From NCBI GenBank assembly GCA_933207985.1, contig OW240918.1, forward strand, positions 23,534,538 to 23,598,537: DNA of 64,000 nt, given 5' to 3'. This DNA is from Pelobates cultripes. Lineage: Eukaryota > Chordata > Amphibia > Anura > Pelobatidae. Position numbers and translations under genes: made by a program. Under the pieces are notes generated by a model. The model had not been told where the DNA came from. It made no database searches and saw nothing but the letters and a program-made list of their open reading frames with translations. Numbering within the stretch: the first letter of the stretch is position 1; the number at the start of each line of letters is the position of its first letter. Below are positions 9,466 to 19,798 of this stretch, in pieces.

Positions 9466-10122
9466 ATGTGTTAATGTGAGTGAGTGAGTGTGTGTCTGAC
9501 TGTGTGTGTCTGACTGTGTGTGTCTGTTAGTGTGTGTCTGACTGTGTCTGTTAGTGTGTGTGTGTGTCTGACTGTGTGTCAGTGAGTGTGTGTTTGCCTG
9601 TGAGTGTGTGTGTCTGTTAGTGTGAGTGTGTGTGTGTATTTGCCTGTGAGTGTGTGTGTGTATTTGCCTGTGAGTGTGTGTGTCAGTGAGTGTGTGTCTG
9701 TTAATGTGTGTGTGTTTGTTAGTGTGTGTGTGTGTGTGTGTGTCTGCTAGTGAGTGAGTGTGTGTCTGACTGTGTTTGTCTGTTAGTGTGTATGTGTGTG
9801 TCTGACTGTGTGTCAGTGAGTGTGTATTTGCCTGTGAGTGTGTGTGTCTGTTAGTGTGTGTGTGTGTGTGTATTTGCCTGTGAGTGTGTGTCAGTGAGTG
9901 TGTGTCTGTTAATGTGTGTGTGTTTGTTAGTGTGTGTGTGTGTGTGTGCTAGTGAGTGAGTGTGTGTCTGACTGTGTTTGTCTGTTAGTGTGTATGTGTG
10001 TGTCTGACTGTGTGTCAGTGAGTGTGTGTGTGTCTGACTGTGTGAGTGTGTTTGCCTGTGAGTGTGTGTGTGTTTCTGTTAGCGAGTGTATGCGTATCTG
10101 TCAGTGAATGTATGTGTGTGTG
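9466..10122. repeat. GTGTGTCTGTTAGTGTG-type minisatellite
   Basis: Interleaved GTGTGTCTGACTGTGTG, GTGTCTGTTAGTGTG and TATTTGCCTGTGAGTG units repeat for about 650 bp. A higher-order duplication is visible: the block around 9650-9800 recurs around 9870-10010. Confidence 0.85.
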
Positions 10123-10210
10123 TATTTAGAAGGCGGTTGAGGAGGGGGGGGCACCTGAGTTTTGTCCTGCCTAGGGCAGCACAAAACCAGGATACACCAC
10201 TGACTATAGC

Positions 10211-12080
10211 GCCAGTAAATGCCGCAGCACTGTACAGATACGCAACCTAGAAATATTGACTTGGGTGCCTTGGAAAAATACTGAAATATTAAGGGTGCCT
10301 TAAACCTAAAAAGTTTGGGAACCACTAGTATAAAACATTTTTTTACATTTAGAGTGGATGTAATGACACATTAAGAGCTGCAGGTGTCTCCCTACTACTA
10401 CCTAAACTTCTAAACAACAACTTCATTTCCAGCATAAGTGCCACAAACGCAGGATCACAATAGCATAAGGAAATGTTTAAAGTGAAAAGCAAAATGCTTT
10501 TGCATTTTAAAGAAATGTTGACCATTTAGAGCCATTACATTATTCATTATTTATTTATTTTACTTTTTCGTCAGTATAAAAAAAAAGTTTTTAGGCAATT
10601 CACTGGGATTGTAAACGGCCAACTATTTAGATGTGGGAACTGGTAAGATTGATAATACTGGATACATGAGTGCCCATAAAATTGGGTGTTTTAAGACAGG
10701 AAATTAACAGGATTTAATCATGCCTTCCAAAGGTCCCAAGTTCAGCGGGGTCCTCCTGAATTTGGGCAACTGTCCATCCATCTCTGCTTAGTCTGAGGAC
10801 CCCGGGAAAATATCCACAATAAGCAAAACATAAGCACTTCAAACGATATGCTGTTACTATTAATAATAATTAATATATAACAAAAATGCATATTGAAAAC
10901 CCTACATGCAGTAGAAGACGCCATAACACCAATAAATTAATAAATAAGAAAATAACCACTCGGGTATGAGGATTTCAATTATGAAACGATCCACTGTAAT
11001 AGAATTGTTCTCACACATACGAGTAGATAAAACAAAGGTGATCACGTGTACTAGATAAATTTAATCAGCAATAAATAAAACAACAGTTGAAAACACACTC
11101 ACAAAATAAAATGCACATCTACAGAGAAATGTGCTGATAGAGCAGAGCAACTAAGGGCTCAATCCCCCCACTTGGGTTGGAGGACTATCAACTCTTTGGC
11201 ATCCAGGGTTCAAAGCCCCAATTTGTATACCCAGTTCCTCTCCAACAGCTGCAGGGCCGGCCATTAAGTCAATAGCCAAAGTGCTTTAAAAGTGCTACCA
11301 CAAGGGGGACCAGCCAGTGAGGTTGTCAGTCTGGCATGCATTCATACTAGGCTGACATGCCCCTCCGCACAAGTGCCAACTTTTTTCCTAGTTGGGGTTT
11401 AGTAGATAATTCCTTAAAAGCGCAAAGCACAGACTATATCTTGCACTATCCTTTATTCCCAAAGATAAAAAAACAAAAACATAACAAACAAACATACAAA
11501 AAAACAATCCTTGCAATGTTGTGTACTCACATATAACTAAGGGTCTAATGCATGTAGCATAAACTCTGATGTATGCGCTCCTTCTAAATGCTGGAGGTAA
11601 TATGCGGTAGCCTCGTAGGCTGTACGCTTACTTTATGGGAGTCCGGTATGGAGAGTACACCAATTCCTTGCCTGCTCGCCAACTGCTGAAGGCCTGTGCT
11701 TCAGTGGGACCACCACTTTTGGGCATCGCCAAAGACATAGGTGGCATCATAGGCCTTCCTACTCTCTGTTCCATATTAATACTTCCCAATGTGGAGAGGT
11801 ATGTATACCTTTTGTTTAATTTTATGTAGTTCACAGTGAGCCTCGGTGGTTATTTTGTTTAGATTGTCAATTTAATCAACTGATCACCATTTGTGTAATT
11901 GATCATTTAATTTAGAACAATAATCTCAAAATAAAACACATTAAAGAAAGCACGATAAAAGGTAATCCAAATATATGAACATTAATCAGTACAAGCTACT
12001 AAAATGTTAAGAGACACTTTCCTCAGTGGATAATTTAAAAAAAGCACAACAATGCTTTAAAAGGTTAGAATGTCCCTTTT
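10211..12080. other. Intergenic, no gene seen
   Basis: AT-rich sequence. At 10240-10335 a stretch ending TTTGGGAACCACTAG resembles the terminus of a Charlie/MER5-like hAT element. A small imperfect hairpin lies at about 10744-10804 (GGGGTCCTC against GAGGACCCC). A CAGGGCCGGCC hAT-type end occurs at about 11251 without a recognisable partner. The short open frames near 11635-11830 match nothing I know. Confidence 0.5.
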
Positions 12081-12160
12081 TTAACCCCTTAAGGACCAAA
12101 CTTCTGGAATAAAAGGGAATCATGACATGTCACACATGGCATGTGTCCTTAAGGGGTTAA
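12081..12160. mobile_element. 80-bp palindromic MITE (TTAACCCCTTAAGGAC family), copy 1
   Basis: It starts TTAACCCCTTAAGGACCAAA and ends GTGTCCTTAAGGGGTTAA, so the ends are inverted repeats. A second copy of exactly 80 bp is at 61425-61504. The centre contains ATGACATGTCACACATG. Confidence 0.8.
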
Positions 12161-13612
12161 AGCAGTTTCCCAACTTAAAATATGATAGCTGTATTAAGGA
12201 TAATAGCGAGCTGCCAAATAACCTCCAACAGAACATTCAAATACAGCATCAATACAAAAAATGTAAAAGTTTGTGAGGATGGACAATTTATAAAAAAAAA
12301 TATACAATGTAGCAGAAACAATGTAATTTCTAAACGAGAGATAAAAGTTAGCGATTTGCTACTGAATATTTTGTTTAACATTAATTTACTTTGTTTTAGT
12401 TTACATAATCACAGCAATGTGTGTAAACAAGGTGATTCCAGAGTGCTGTATACACAGTGTATGTGAGTGGATATATCCCGTGAAAGAGAGCACACATGCA
12501 CATGTATAGCATTTCTCTGTTACCCAAGTTTGTAAGTATTTTTACTTACCTTCATTGCATTACAAGGAATCCCCTTTAAAAGTGTGATAAAGCCAGAAAT
12601 TAATTTTAACTTATATTGAAGACACCTCTGCCAGGGGACTGGATCTCTGGGCATTTTACTGGGGTCCTGTAAGACTGTGCATGCATCTGGCTCTTTGCCA
12701 TTTTGAAAGGGCAGGTGGCAAACGCAATGTAACCTGCTACTCTATCAGCATTCCACAGCACATTGGACATGGAAATAATAAAACTATCCCATTTCATTTC
12801 AGGTGCAAAACTTCTACTACTTATCATCAACAGGAGAATTCAAAATTATTTCAAAGTGAATTATAAATTTAAGGCCCATTAAGCTATTTTGACCGTAAAT
12901 TTGAAATTCATTTGAATTCTCACTTTAGTGAATAACCCTCTTTATCCTTTACACATTGGTTGAGTGGGAAAAGGGACCATTGGTATAAAGCAACCCAGTT
13001 TATAAGGGATCTGAAGCACCATCTTATTTTTGGTTGACAATGCAGAACAAAATGAAACTGATTCAATTAATCCCTTCAATAGAGAATCTACATATAAAGG
13101 AAGTTTCAGTGGGTGATACCATCCCTACAGTCAAGGACTGGGAGGAGTGAGCTATACCATTTCATAGAGTGATAAAGATTGCATAGCTTTAATTATGTTA
13201 ATTTATTTTAGAAATATGTGATTTAATGTTTTTACTGTACATTGGCATTATGCTCAAATGCAGACTTTATTTTTCAATTCTGTTGCTGTTTTTAGTAAAC
13301 TGTACTGCTAGTAATGTCTTCAGGGTTCTTAGAAATACCTATATGCAGGCTATTTGACTTTTTTTTATTTATTTATGTTTGTCATACCAACTGTATGTTA
13401 AAAAAAAATAATAATGTATTTTTGTTGCTATACCGTCATTTCTGACCCTGTGTGAAATATTTCAAGATAAAGGACATTGTATTACTATGCAACTTTTTCT
13501 TGAAATGAAAAGTAAAAAAAAATGTTTACATTTACATAATTCTCATTTTTAAGTTTTGTCTAAAAAGTAATCTATACACAAAATTGTGTAAAATGTTTGT
13601 ATGCTATGAATC
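12161..13612. other. Intergenic, nothing recognised
   Basis: AT-rich sequence with no coding-like frame, recognisable element or RNA gene. Confidence 0.5.
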
Positions 13613-14032
13613 CTTAATGGAAACTATACGCTAGGAATACAATCTTGAATGCAGCTACGATATCCCTCGGCACTGGGTCAGGCTCCGTCTTAGCTTCTCC
13701 TTATCTGACATAAGGGACATAATTCGCATGTTCGGGGAGTGCCACAAGCACATTAGGATAACCTCAAATAAAAGCATTGTCTAATTCTTTCCTGTGTGGT
13801 TTTGGTTGACGCTGGATGTCATCATGCATTGCGTGAGGACATCTAGTGTCTGTTAGGTGACTGAAAGTCACCTAACAACCCGGAAGCCCCTCTAGTGGCT
13901 GTCTACATATTACTTATGGCAGTTTCTCAATAACTGCAATAATTACTATTGCAGGGTTAAGGGCACTGGGACAGTGCACCGAGGCCACTTCAATGAGCTG
14001 AAGTGGTCTGGGTGCTTATAGTGTCCCTTTAA
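13613..14032. mobile_element. T2/Kolobok-type MITE
   Basis: TTAA at both ends; the right end reads GCTTATAGTGTCCCTTTAA and the left TTAATGGAAACTATACGC (slightly decayed). The interior has the family's GAGCTGAAGTGGTCTGGGTG block and a GCAGTTTCTCAATAACTGC hairpin. TTAA plus AGGRR ends fit the T2 MITE family described in Xenopus. Confidence 0.75.
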
Positions 14033-14754
14033 TATTTTTTCAGACAGTGAACGGGTTAAGCTGGCAGTGAATAGGGTTTATTTTCAGGAAAAATGTAAAT
14101 CTTATATACTGGATAAGAGTTTTATATGCCATATGTTACTCATAGATTTCAGGATAATGGAAAGGAAATTAAAGTGGCTTACATCCCAGGCATGTAAAAA
14201 CAACAAGTCGATTTTACAAAAAAATTTAAAGGCTCAGCAGAGGGAAAATTTAAAAGGAATCTGACCTTTATACATGACACTAATAACTTCTGTAAGTTGT
14301 TTATCAGGAAATCATTGAAAAATAAACATCATATCCACACCAAGTATATATAAAGGTCATTAAACAAATTGTCAAAGAAATGCTCTGACAATCCAAAACA
14401 CAGGATACTGTACACAAAATAACGTTTTCACAGTAATGGTACACTGGCTTATTCATGAAATAGGAAATAACGGAGAATTGACAAACTAATCACAGTTTTG
14501 GCAAACTGGAAATCTATAAACTTGGAAAAGTTTCAGCTCAACTACCTGATCAATTTCCAACAATTCCTGGGTAAGCAACTAATAAGAAATGGATCTTTAC
14601 TGGCAGAGCAGAAATTGCATAGAGTTACATTATGTAAATAAATGCAGAAAAATAAAAGAATTTAAAACAAGCATATCTTAGGGACAGCACCTTCACCCAA
14701 AATATTAAAATATACTGAATAGAATAATAAAATAGGCAGTCATTGCATCAGCAC
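14033..14754. other. Intergenic, nothing recognised
   Basis: AT-rich. The 65-codon open frame at 14067 has no coding signature. Confidence 0.45.
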
Positions 14755-14900
14755 ATCTAGACCCATGGTCCCCAACCCAGTCCTGGCCCACCAACAGTCC
14801 AGGATTAATGTATTCCTCTTCTTTATTTAAACTGAGACAATGAGAAAACCTGGACTGTTGGTGGTCCATGAGGACTAAGTTGGGGACCACTGATCTAGAC
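14755..14900. mobile_element. 130-bp hAT MITE with 8-bp target duplication
   Basis: ATCTAGAC occurs at 14755-14762 and again at 14893-14900. Between them (14763-14892) the ends are inverted: CATGGTCCCCAAC on the left and GTTGGGGACCACTG on the right, with CCAACAGTCCAGG mirrored further in. The CAGTGGTCCCCAAC type end resembles Charlie-group hAT MITEs. Confidence 0.85.
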
Positions 14901-17171
14901 CACTCCACAGCAACATATTATTGTAAATCGTGTGGTTGATATTAATATCTATGAAGCATTAAAGTAATATTTGGATGGATTACATATTATAACACAGTAA
15001 AATACTATGTAAGGTAGGTGGCCACATGCTGGCCTACTAGAAATTGGTTTCTTGAACAACCTCAAACTGCTGGAGATATCAATGGTTAATGCTTGTAAGG
15101 CTTAAAAAACACTCTGTTAAAAATAAAAATTTTCATTTTTTTATGTTAGTGTGTTTGATAGGAGGATGTAGGGAAACAAAACTGATTTGGACTGGCTGAC
15201 AATTAAATTAGTTAAGGTAAAGCTGACCTTGAGCACTATGTAAATGCTCTTGCTGCTTCAGTCACTCCAACACTGTGGTATGTCACCTTTCTTCTACACT
15301 CACTACATACACTTTTTCTCTGTCCCAAACTCTATAACAGGAGCCTTTGACTGCTAGTAAGAAGGTTAGGAGAAGAGTGGACCAGCAAGTTCTAGGAGAC
15401 AGTCTTTACAAAGCGTAGAGCTTGCACATCATTAGATTGATTTATGTCAAGCTCAGGGTGCTGTCTGCACAGTATGTCATTGGTTGGTCATCCTGCATGA
15501 TTGGCAGGCAGCCTGATGTGAATTCACGCCAGGCTGACCATCTAATTCTTTGTACAGACACGCCACTTTTGGTGTATGTTTGTCCATTTGGTTGTTTCTG
15601 GTTACGTGATTCACATCAGTGGTCCACCCTTTTACCCCGCCCACTGAAATCCTGCTTCACCGGACACAGTTGTGTATGGATTTACTTGAAAGATGAAAGT
15701 GAGAGATTAGCATAGGGTATGTGTTTTTCATAGCTATATCCTGTGAGTTTCCCTCCAGCACCACCTCCACCAGATACACGACGCTTGGGAGGTATGACTG
15801 GTTTAGTGCTTTCTGTCGATAAGATTCTGTAATGAGGCCCATTATAATTGTCAGCACCAGGCCCAATGAACTCTTAATCCGTCCCTGCTGAGCTGGTATG
15901 TCTCTACAGAAGGAAGAGTATAGCCATAAGGAAAGAAATTATTGATGTGCAAAATGAGGCTAGTAAAATGTGTTTCATCACCTAAGAAAGGGGAAAAAAA
16001 TAATAACAGTTTATGGAGCATCTGTAAGCCAGGATTTACATTAAAAAATATATTTAATTTTATTTATATATACTTTACAAATCTACATGCACATAGAATA
16101 TAATAAATGTAATCTTTTATTTTAAATAATAATAATAACATATTCTTCATAAGTAAGTTGTTCAAACTAAATAATTACTGTAGGACAGAGGTCAACAACT
16201 CCCTCTACATCTTGGCACAAACAGATTTAGTTAATTTACTAAAATATACCTCTAGTTAGAACTGTAAATATACACAGCCTAAATATACCTTTATCTACAC
16301 TGAGATATATAAAAATGCAGGTATGAATTGCACAATGTATACATGTAATATTGGGGGAAAAGCCCTTCTTTTTAATTTATCTTGTTCATTTTACAGAAAT
16401 TATTGAAAGACATCCAAGAGTTGGCAGGAATCCTAAACTTTGTAACTTTAGCTAATTGCCCACTTACATGAGTGAGTTTAGTGAAAGTTAATTATGACAC
16501 ACTTCTATTGACAGTTAACGGGTGTATCCTACTCATGTTACATGACCTCAGATATTTCATAAATATATATCATAGATTTAATTCCTTCATCATCAAAGTG
16601 TCATTCTGTTACACAGATACATGTAAAAAAGGGCGTGAGAATGGAAATTGCTCATGCAGAGAATTACTGGACAACGTAAGAAAATTGTCTGGTAATTTGT
16701 AATCTCAGACATTCTTGTGTTTATGAATCAAGTAAAATATATAAAATAAATATGACCAGGAGCATACTATGCTTGTGTTTCTGCCTATGATCAATGACTG
16801 TCTAGTCTGGACCCTTGTTAAACTCTATGACTCACTGTTATAAGGTAACTAGGTTTAGATGAGGTTTTCAGAATTATTAATGAAACATTGTTTTGTATTT
16901 TATATATAAATTATAGTAAATGTTATGAAGAATAAAATCCATCCTAAAATTGGGAAAACAGCTTTGAATATCTATTGACCTGGATGTGGCTTTAAAGGGT
17001 CTCACTAGGGCTCACAATTTCTACTCACCAAACGAATGGCAAATGTAAATTTAGCTCTGGGGAGTAGAAATGGACCTCTGGTTAGTATGGCATGTACTCC
17101 AAGCATGCAATAGTGAGTAACTTTTAATGGCTGACTAGTAATGTAGGACTTAAAATTTTAAGCATTTGTAA
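14901..17171. other. Intergenic, little recognised
   Basis: AT-rich. A stretch ending at about 15891 (TTAATCCGTCCCTGCTG) looks like one terminus of a hAT-type element (CAGGGACGGATTAA in reverse complement), but I could not find its other end. No gene is visible. Confidence 0.45.
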
Positions 17172-17766
17172 TTTATATATGAAGTTTGTGCGTAAAGTAT
17201 CCAGCCATGTAATATGAAAAATAGAGACATTTATTGTAGAAAATAAAAGAAACATTGTACATAGGACAATGACTCGTTAATCCCCTTTAAAGTAGGCATC
17301 TTGGGACCTCACACAGTTCTCCAAGTGTCTCTTTCACTGTTTAAAACAGTGTGAAAAGTCCTTTGTTGGAATCGCCATCAGCTGCCTCGTTGTATTTACC
17401 TGAGTCTCATCGATGGTCTGAAATCTCTTCCCTTTTAAAGATGATTTTAGTTTTAGGAAAACAATATTTGCAGGGTGCCAAATCTAGGCTGTAGAGGAGC
17501 TGAGTCACCTGGGTGATTTGATGTTTCTCCAACAAAAATCTATGTGAAGTGATGCATGGGCAATTGTATTGTCATGATGAAGCTGGCAATCACCAGATGC
17601 GGCTGTTTTTGTTGTTTTACATCTTTCAACTTATTTCCAGAACGTGGATCACTTTCAACAGATTCACGACCATCTTTGAAGCATTTGTGCCATATTTTTA
17701 TTTGCCCTTCAATTATTGCATCATCCCGAAAAGTCTTTTGAATTATCCAAATTGTTTCCACAGTGT
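17172..17766 (-). mobile_element. mariner element with internal deletion
   Basis: The transposase start and end are both present on the minus strand, but the middle is missing, leaving about 0.6 kb of a normal 1.3 kb. The terminal inverted repeats are not clear. Confidence 0.7.
17277..17761 (-). pseudogene. mariner transposase, deleted in the centre
   Basis: From 17761 the N-terminal helix-turn-helix region reads METIWIIQKTFRDDAI then WHKCFKDGRESVESDPRSG, close to the mariner GRESVEDDxRSGRP signature. The frame then jumps to QKQPHLVIASF and, one base out of frame, to HHDN..AHASLH, the second catalytic aspartate region. The C-terminus follows, with LKSSLKGKRFQTIDE, a WKRHLENCVRSQDAYFKGD end and a stop at 17277-17279. 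The first catalytic aspartate region has been deleted, so it is inactive. Confidence 0.75.
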
Positions 17767-17769
17767 GAA

Positions 17770-17999
17770 GGACTGACGTTCAGCGTCTCCACGCTCTGGT
17801 CAGATCTTCTTCATAGAGATGCACTGATTTAATGCATCTCTGTGAGGAGATGCTGATTGGTAGGGGCAGCTCTGGAAATAAGGAGAGTTTTCTTATTATT
17901 TAAGGAGGTAGGGGGGGCGACAGGAACCCTACATGTGTTTTTTACAATATAGGGTCAGAAATACATGATTGTGTACTTGATCCTATAGTATTCCTTTAA
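17770..17999. mobile_element. T2-type MITE, right part only
   Basis: The right end reads CCTATAGTATTCCTTTAA. The left end is lost against the mariner relic. It shares the TTAA at 17996-17999 with the next MITE. Confidence 0.55.
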
Positions 18000-18457
18000 A
18001 GGGTGAGTATAATCATTATATGCAGGCATTTTCATGCAAACACTGCCTTTCAGAGAAAAAGTAGTGTTTACATTGCCCCGAGGAACACCTCCAAGTGGCC
18101 ACTCCTCAGATGGCCACTGGAGGTGATTCTTGGCTCAGTGCTGCACAGTAAGCAGCCCTGCCATTCAGCATCCCCACGCTCTGCATGGAGACACAGAAAT
18201 TTCCTCATAGAGATGCATCTCTATGCATCTCTATGCATCTCTATGAGGAGGTGCTAATTGGCCAAAATGGGAAAGCATTGGATTGGCTATAAATTGCCAA
18301 TTCTAATGATGTCACTAAGGGGGCGGACCTAGCTGGAATTAAGGTAAGTTTACATTCCTTTTAAGGGGGCTGGGGGGCAAGCAACCTAAATGGTGGGTTA
18401 AACACTATAGGGTCAGGAATACATGTTTGTGTTCCTGACCTTATAGTGATCCTTTAA
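17996..18457. mobile_element. T2-type MITE, complete
   Basis: Left end TTAAAGGGTGAGTATAATCA, right end CTTATAGTGATCCTTTAA. Near 18214-18243 a 10-bp unit ATGCATCTCT is tandemly repeated three times. Confidence 0.7.
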
Positions 18458-19296
18458 GGCTGCAAATAAATTACTTTTTCAAATTAATGTAGCTACTTAT
18501 AGACCTAGGATAACCCTATTTCTTAATGGATTTCACAATTTAGGTCACGTTACTACTGGACTCCAATGCCCCCCCACAATGCCTGCATTTTACAGAGTTT
18601 GGAATCCCTGGTAATCGAGCATTCTATAATGTTATCTTCATGGCTTTCTTCTTTCCTTGTGTGTCACTTTTCCTTTTGTTTTTCTTCTGAATTCTATTTT
18701 GAACATTTCCAGGCATTTTACATGTTATGTTTAAATTATATTTAAAATATTATCATAATTCACACATGTATTCTCTCTGTGTTGATAAATAAATAAATCA
18801 TAGCGTGATATTTAATATAAATGAATATAAAAAAAAAAATAAGTCAAAGATAAGCTAATGAGTTATTAAGGACCCTTACAAAAATGCATTCTTAAAATCT
18901 CCTTTAAAATCATTTATAAGGGACTTAATGAAAGTCAGTATGAATTAAAAAATAGATGGAAATAATTAAGAACATTTTATTCAGGAAATTATCTGAGGGA
19001 GAACACACACACATAAAATATTGGATAACCAGCATAAAAAGAGAAATATGAATGGTTGAAGTTGATGGACTTGAATTTTTTCAGCCTGTATTACTCTTTG
19101 GGTGCTCGAAGCCACAGCAACACTGCCTGGGAAGAAGGCAGGAGCACCTTCCATTAGCTATGTGAAGTTTATGGAATAGGGATGATTGACAGTCAGGGAG
19201 GTGTTTCTGACATTAGTTACAAAGGTGCAGATTGCAAACAGAAATCACCACTTTTATACAGTGCAAGAAAAAGTGCTCATGTGTGTGAGTGTTCCT
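18458..19296. other. Intergenic, nothing recognised
   Basis: AT-rich, no gene or element I can name. Confidence 0.45.
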
Positions 19297-19798
19297 TTAA
19301 AGGACCACTATAGGCACCCAGACCACTTCAGCTTAATGAAGTGGTCTGGGTGCCTGGTCCAGCTAGGGTTAACCCTTTTTTTTATAAACATAGCAGTTTC
19401 AGAGAAACTGCTATGTTTATAATAGGGTTAATCCAGCCTCTAGAGCCTCTAGTGGCTGTCTCATTGACAGCCGCTAGAGGCGCTTGGGTGCTTCTCACTG
19501 TGAAAATCACAGTAGGAAGACGCCAGCGTCCATAGGAAAGCATTGTAAATGCTTTCCTATGAACTGGCTGAATGCACGGGCAGCTCCTGCCGCGCATGCG
19601 CATTCAGCCGATGACGTCGCTAAGAAGGAAGAGAGGAGGAGGAGAGCTCCCTGCCTGGTGCTGGGGAAAGGTAAGATTTTAACCCCTTCCTCTCCCCAGA
19701 GCCCGGCAGGAGGGGGACCCTGAGGGTGGGGGCACCCTCAGGACACTATAGTGCCAGAAAAACGAGTATGTTTTCCTGGCACTATAGTGGTCCTTTAA
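19297..19798. mobile_element. T2-type MITE, complete and well preserved
   Basis: Ends TTAAAGGACCACTATAGGCA and GCACTATAGTGGTCCTTTAA, with TTAA at 19297-19300 and 19795-19798. Inner hairpins include GCAGTTTCAGAGAAACTGC, GCCTCTAGAGCCTCTAGTGG and AGGAAAGCATT..AATGCTTTCCT. The short open frames within it are chance. Confidence 0.85.

Larger units (their letters stand above)
9042..10210 (+). mobile_element. Non-autonomous hAT element with 8-bp target duplication (copy 1 of palindrome family)
   Basis: The 8-bp direct repeat ACTATAGC flanks the element at 9042-9049 and 10203-10210. The element itself runs 9050-10202. It begins CAGGGGCGTATTAG and ends GTATCCTGGTTTTG in reverse complement behind CAGTGG, giving hAT-like CAGKGGYGTAT inverted ends. 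Inside are a GC-rich palindrome (9183-9368) and a long TG-rich minisatellite (about 9466-10122). No transposase is encoded. Confidence 0.85.

Noticed and set aside
19382..19723. Overlapping open frames on both strands
   Set aside because: They lie inside a T2-type MITE and arise from its inner hairpins.
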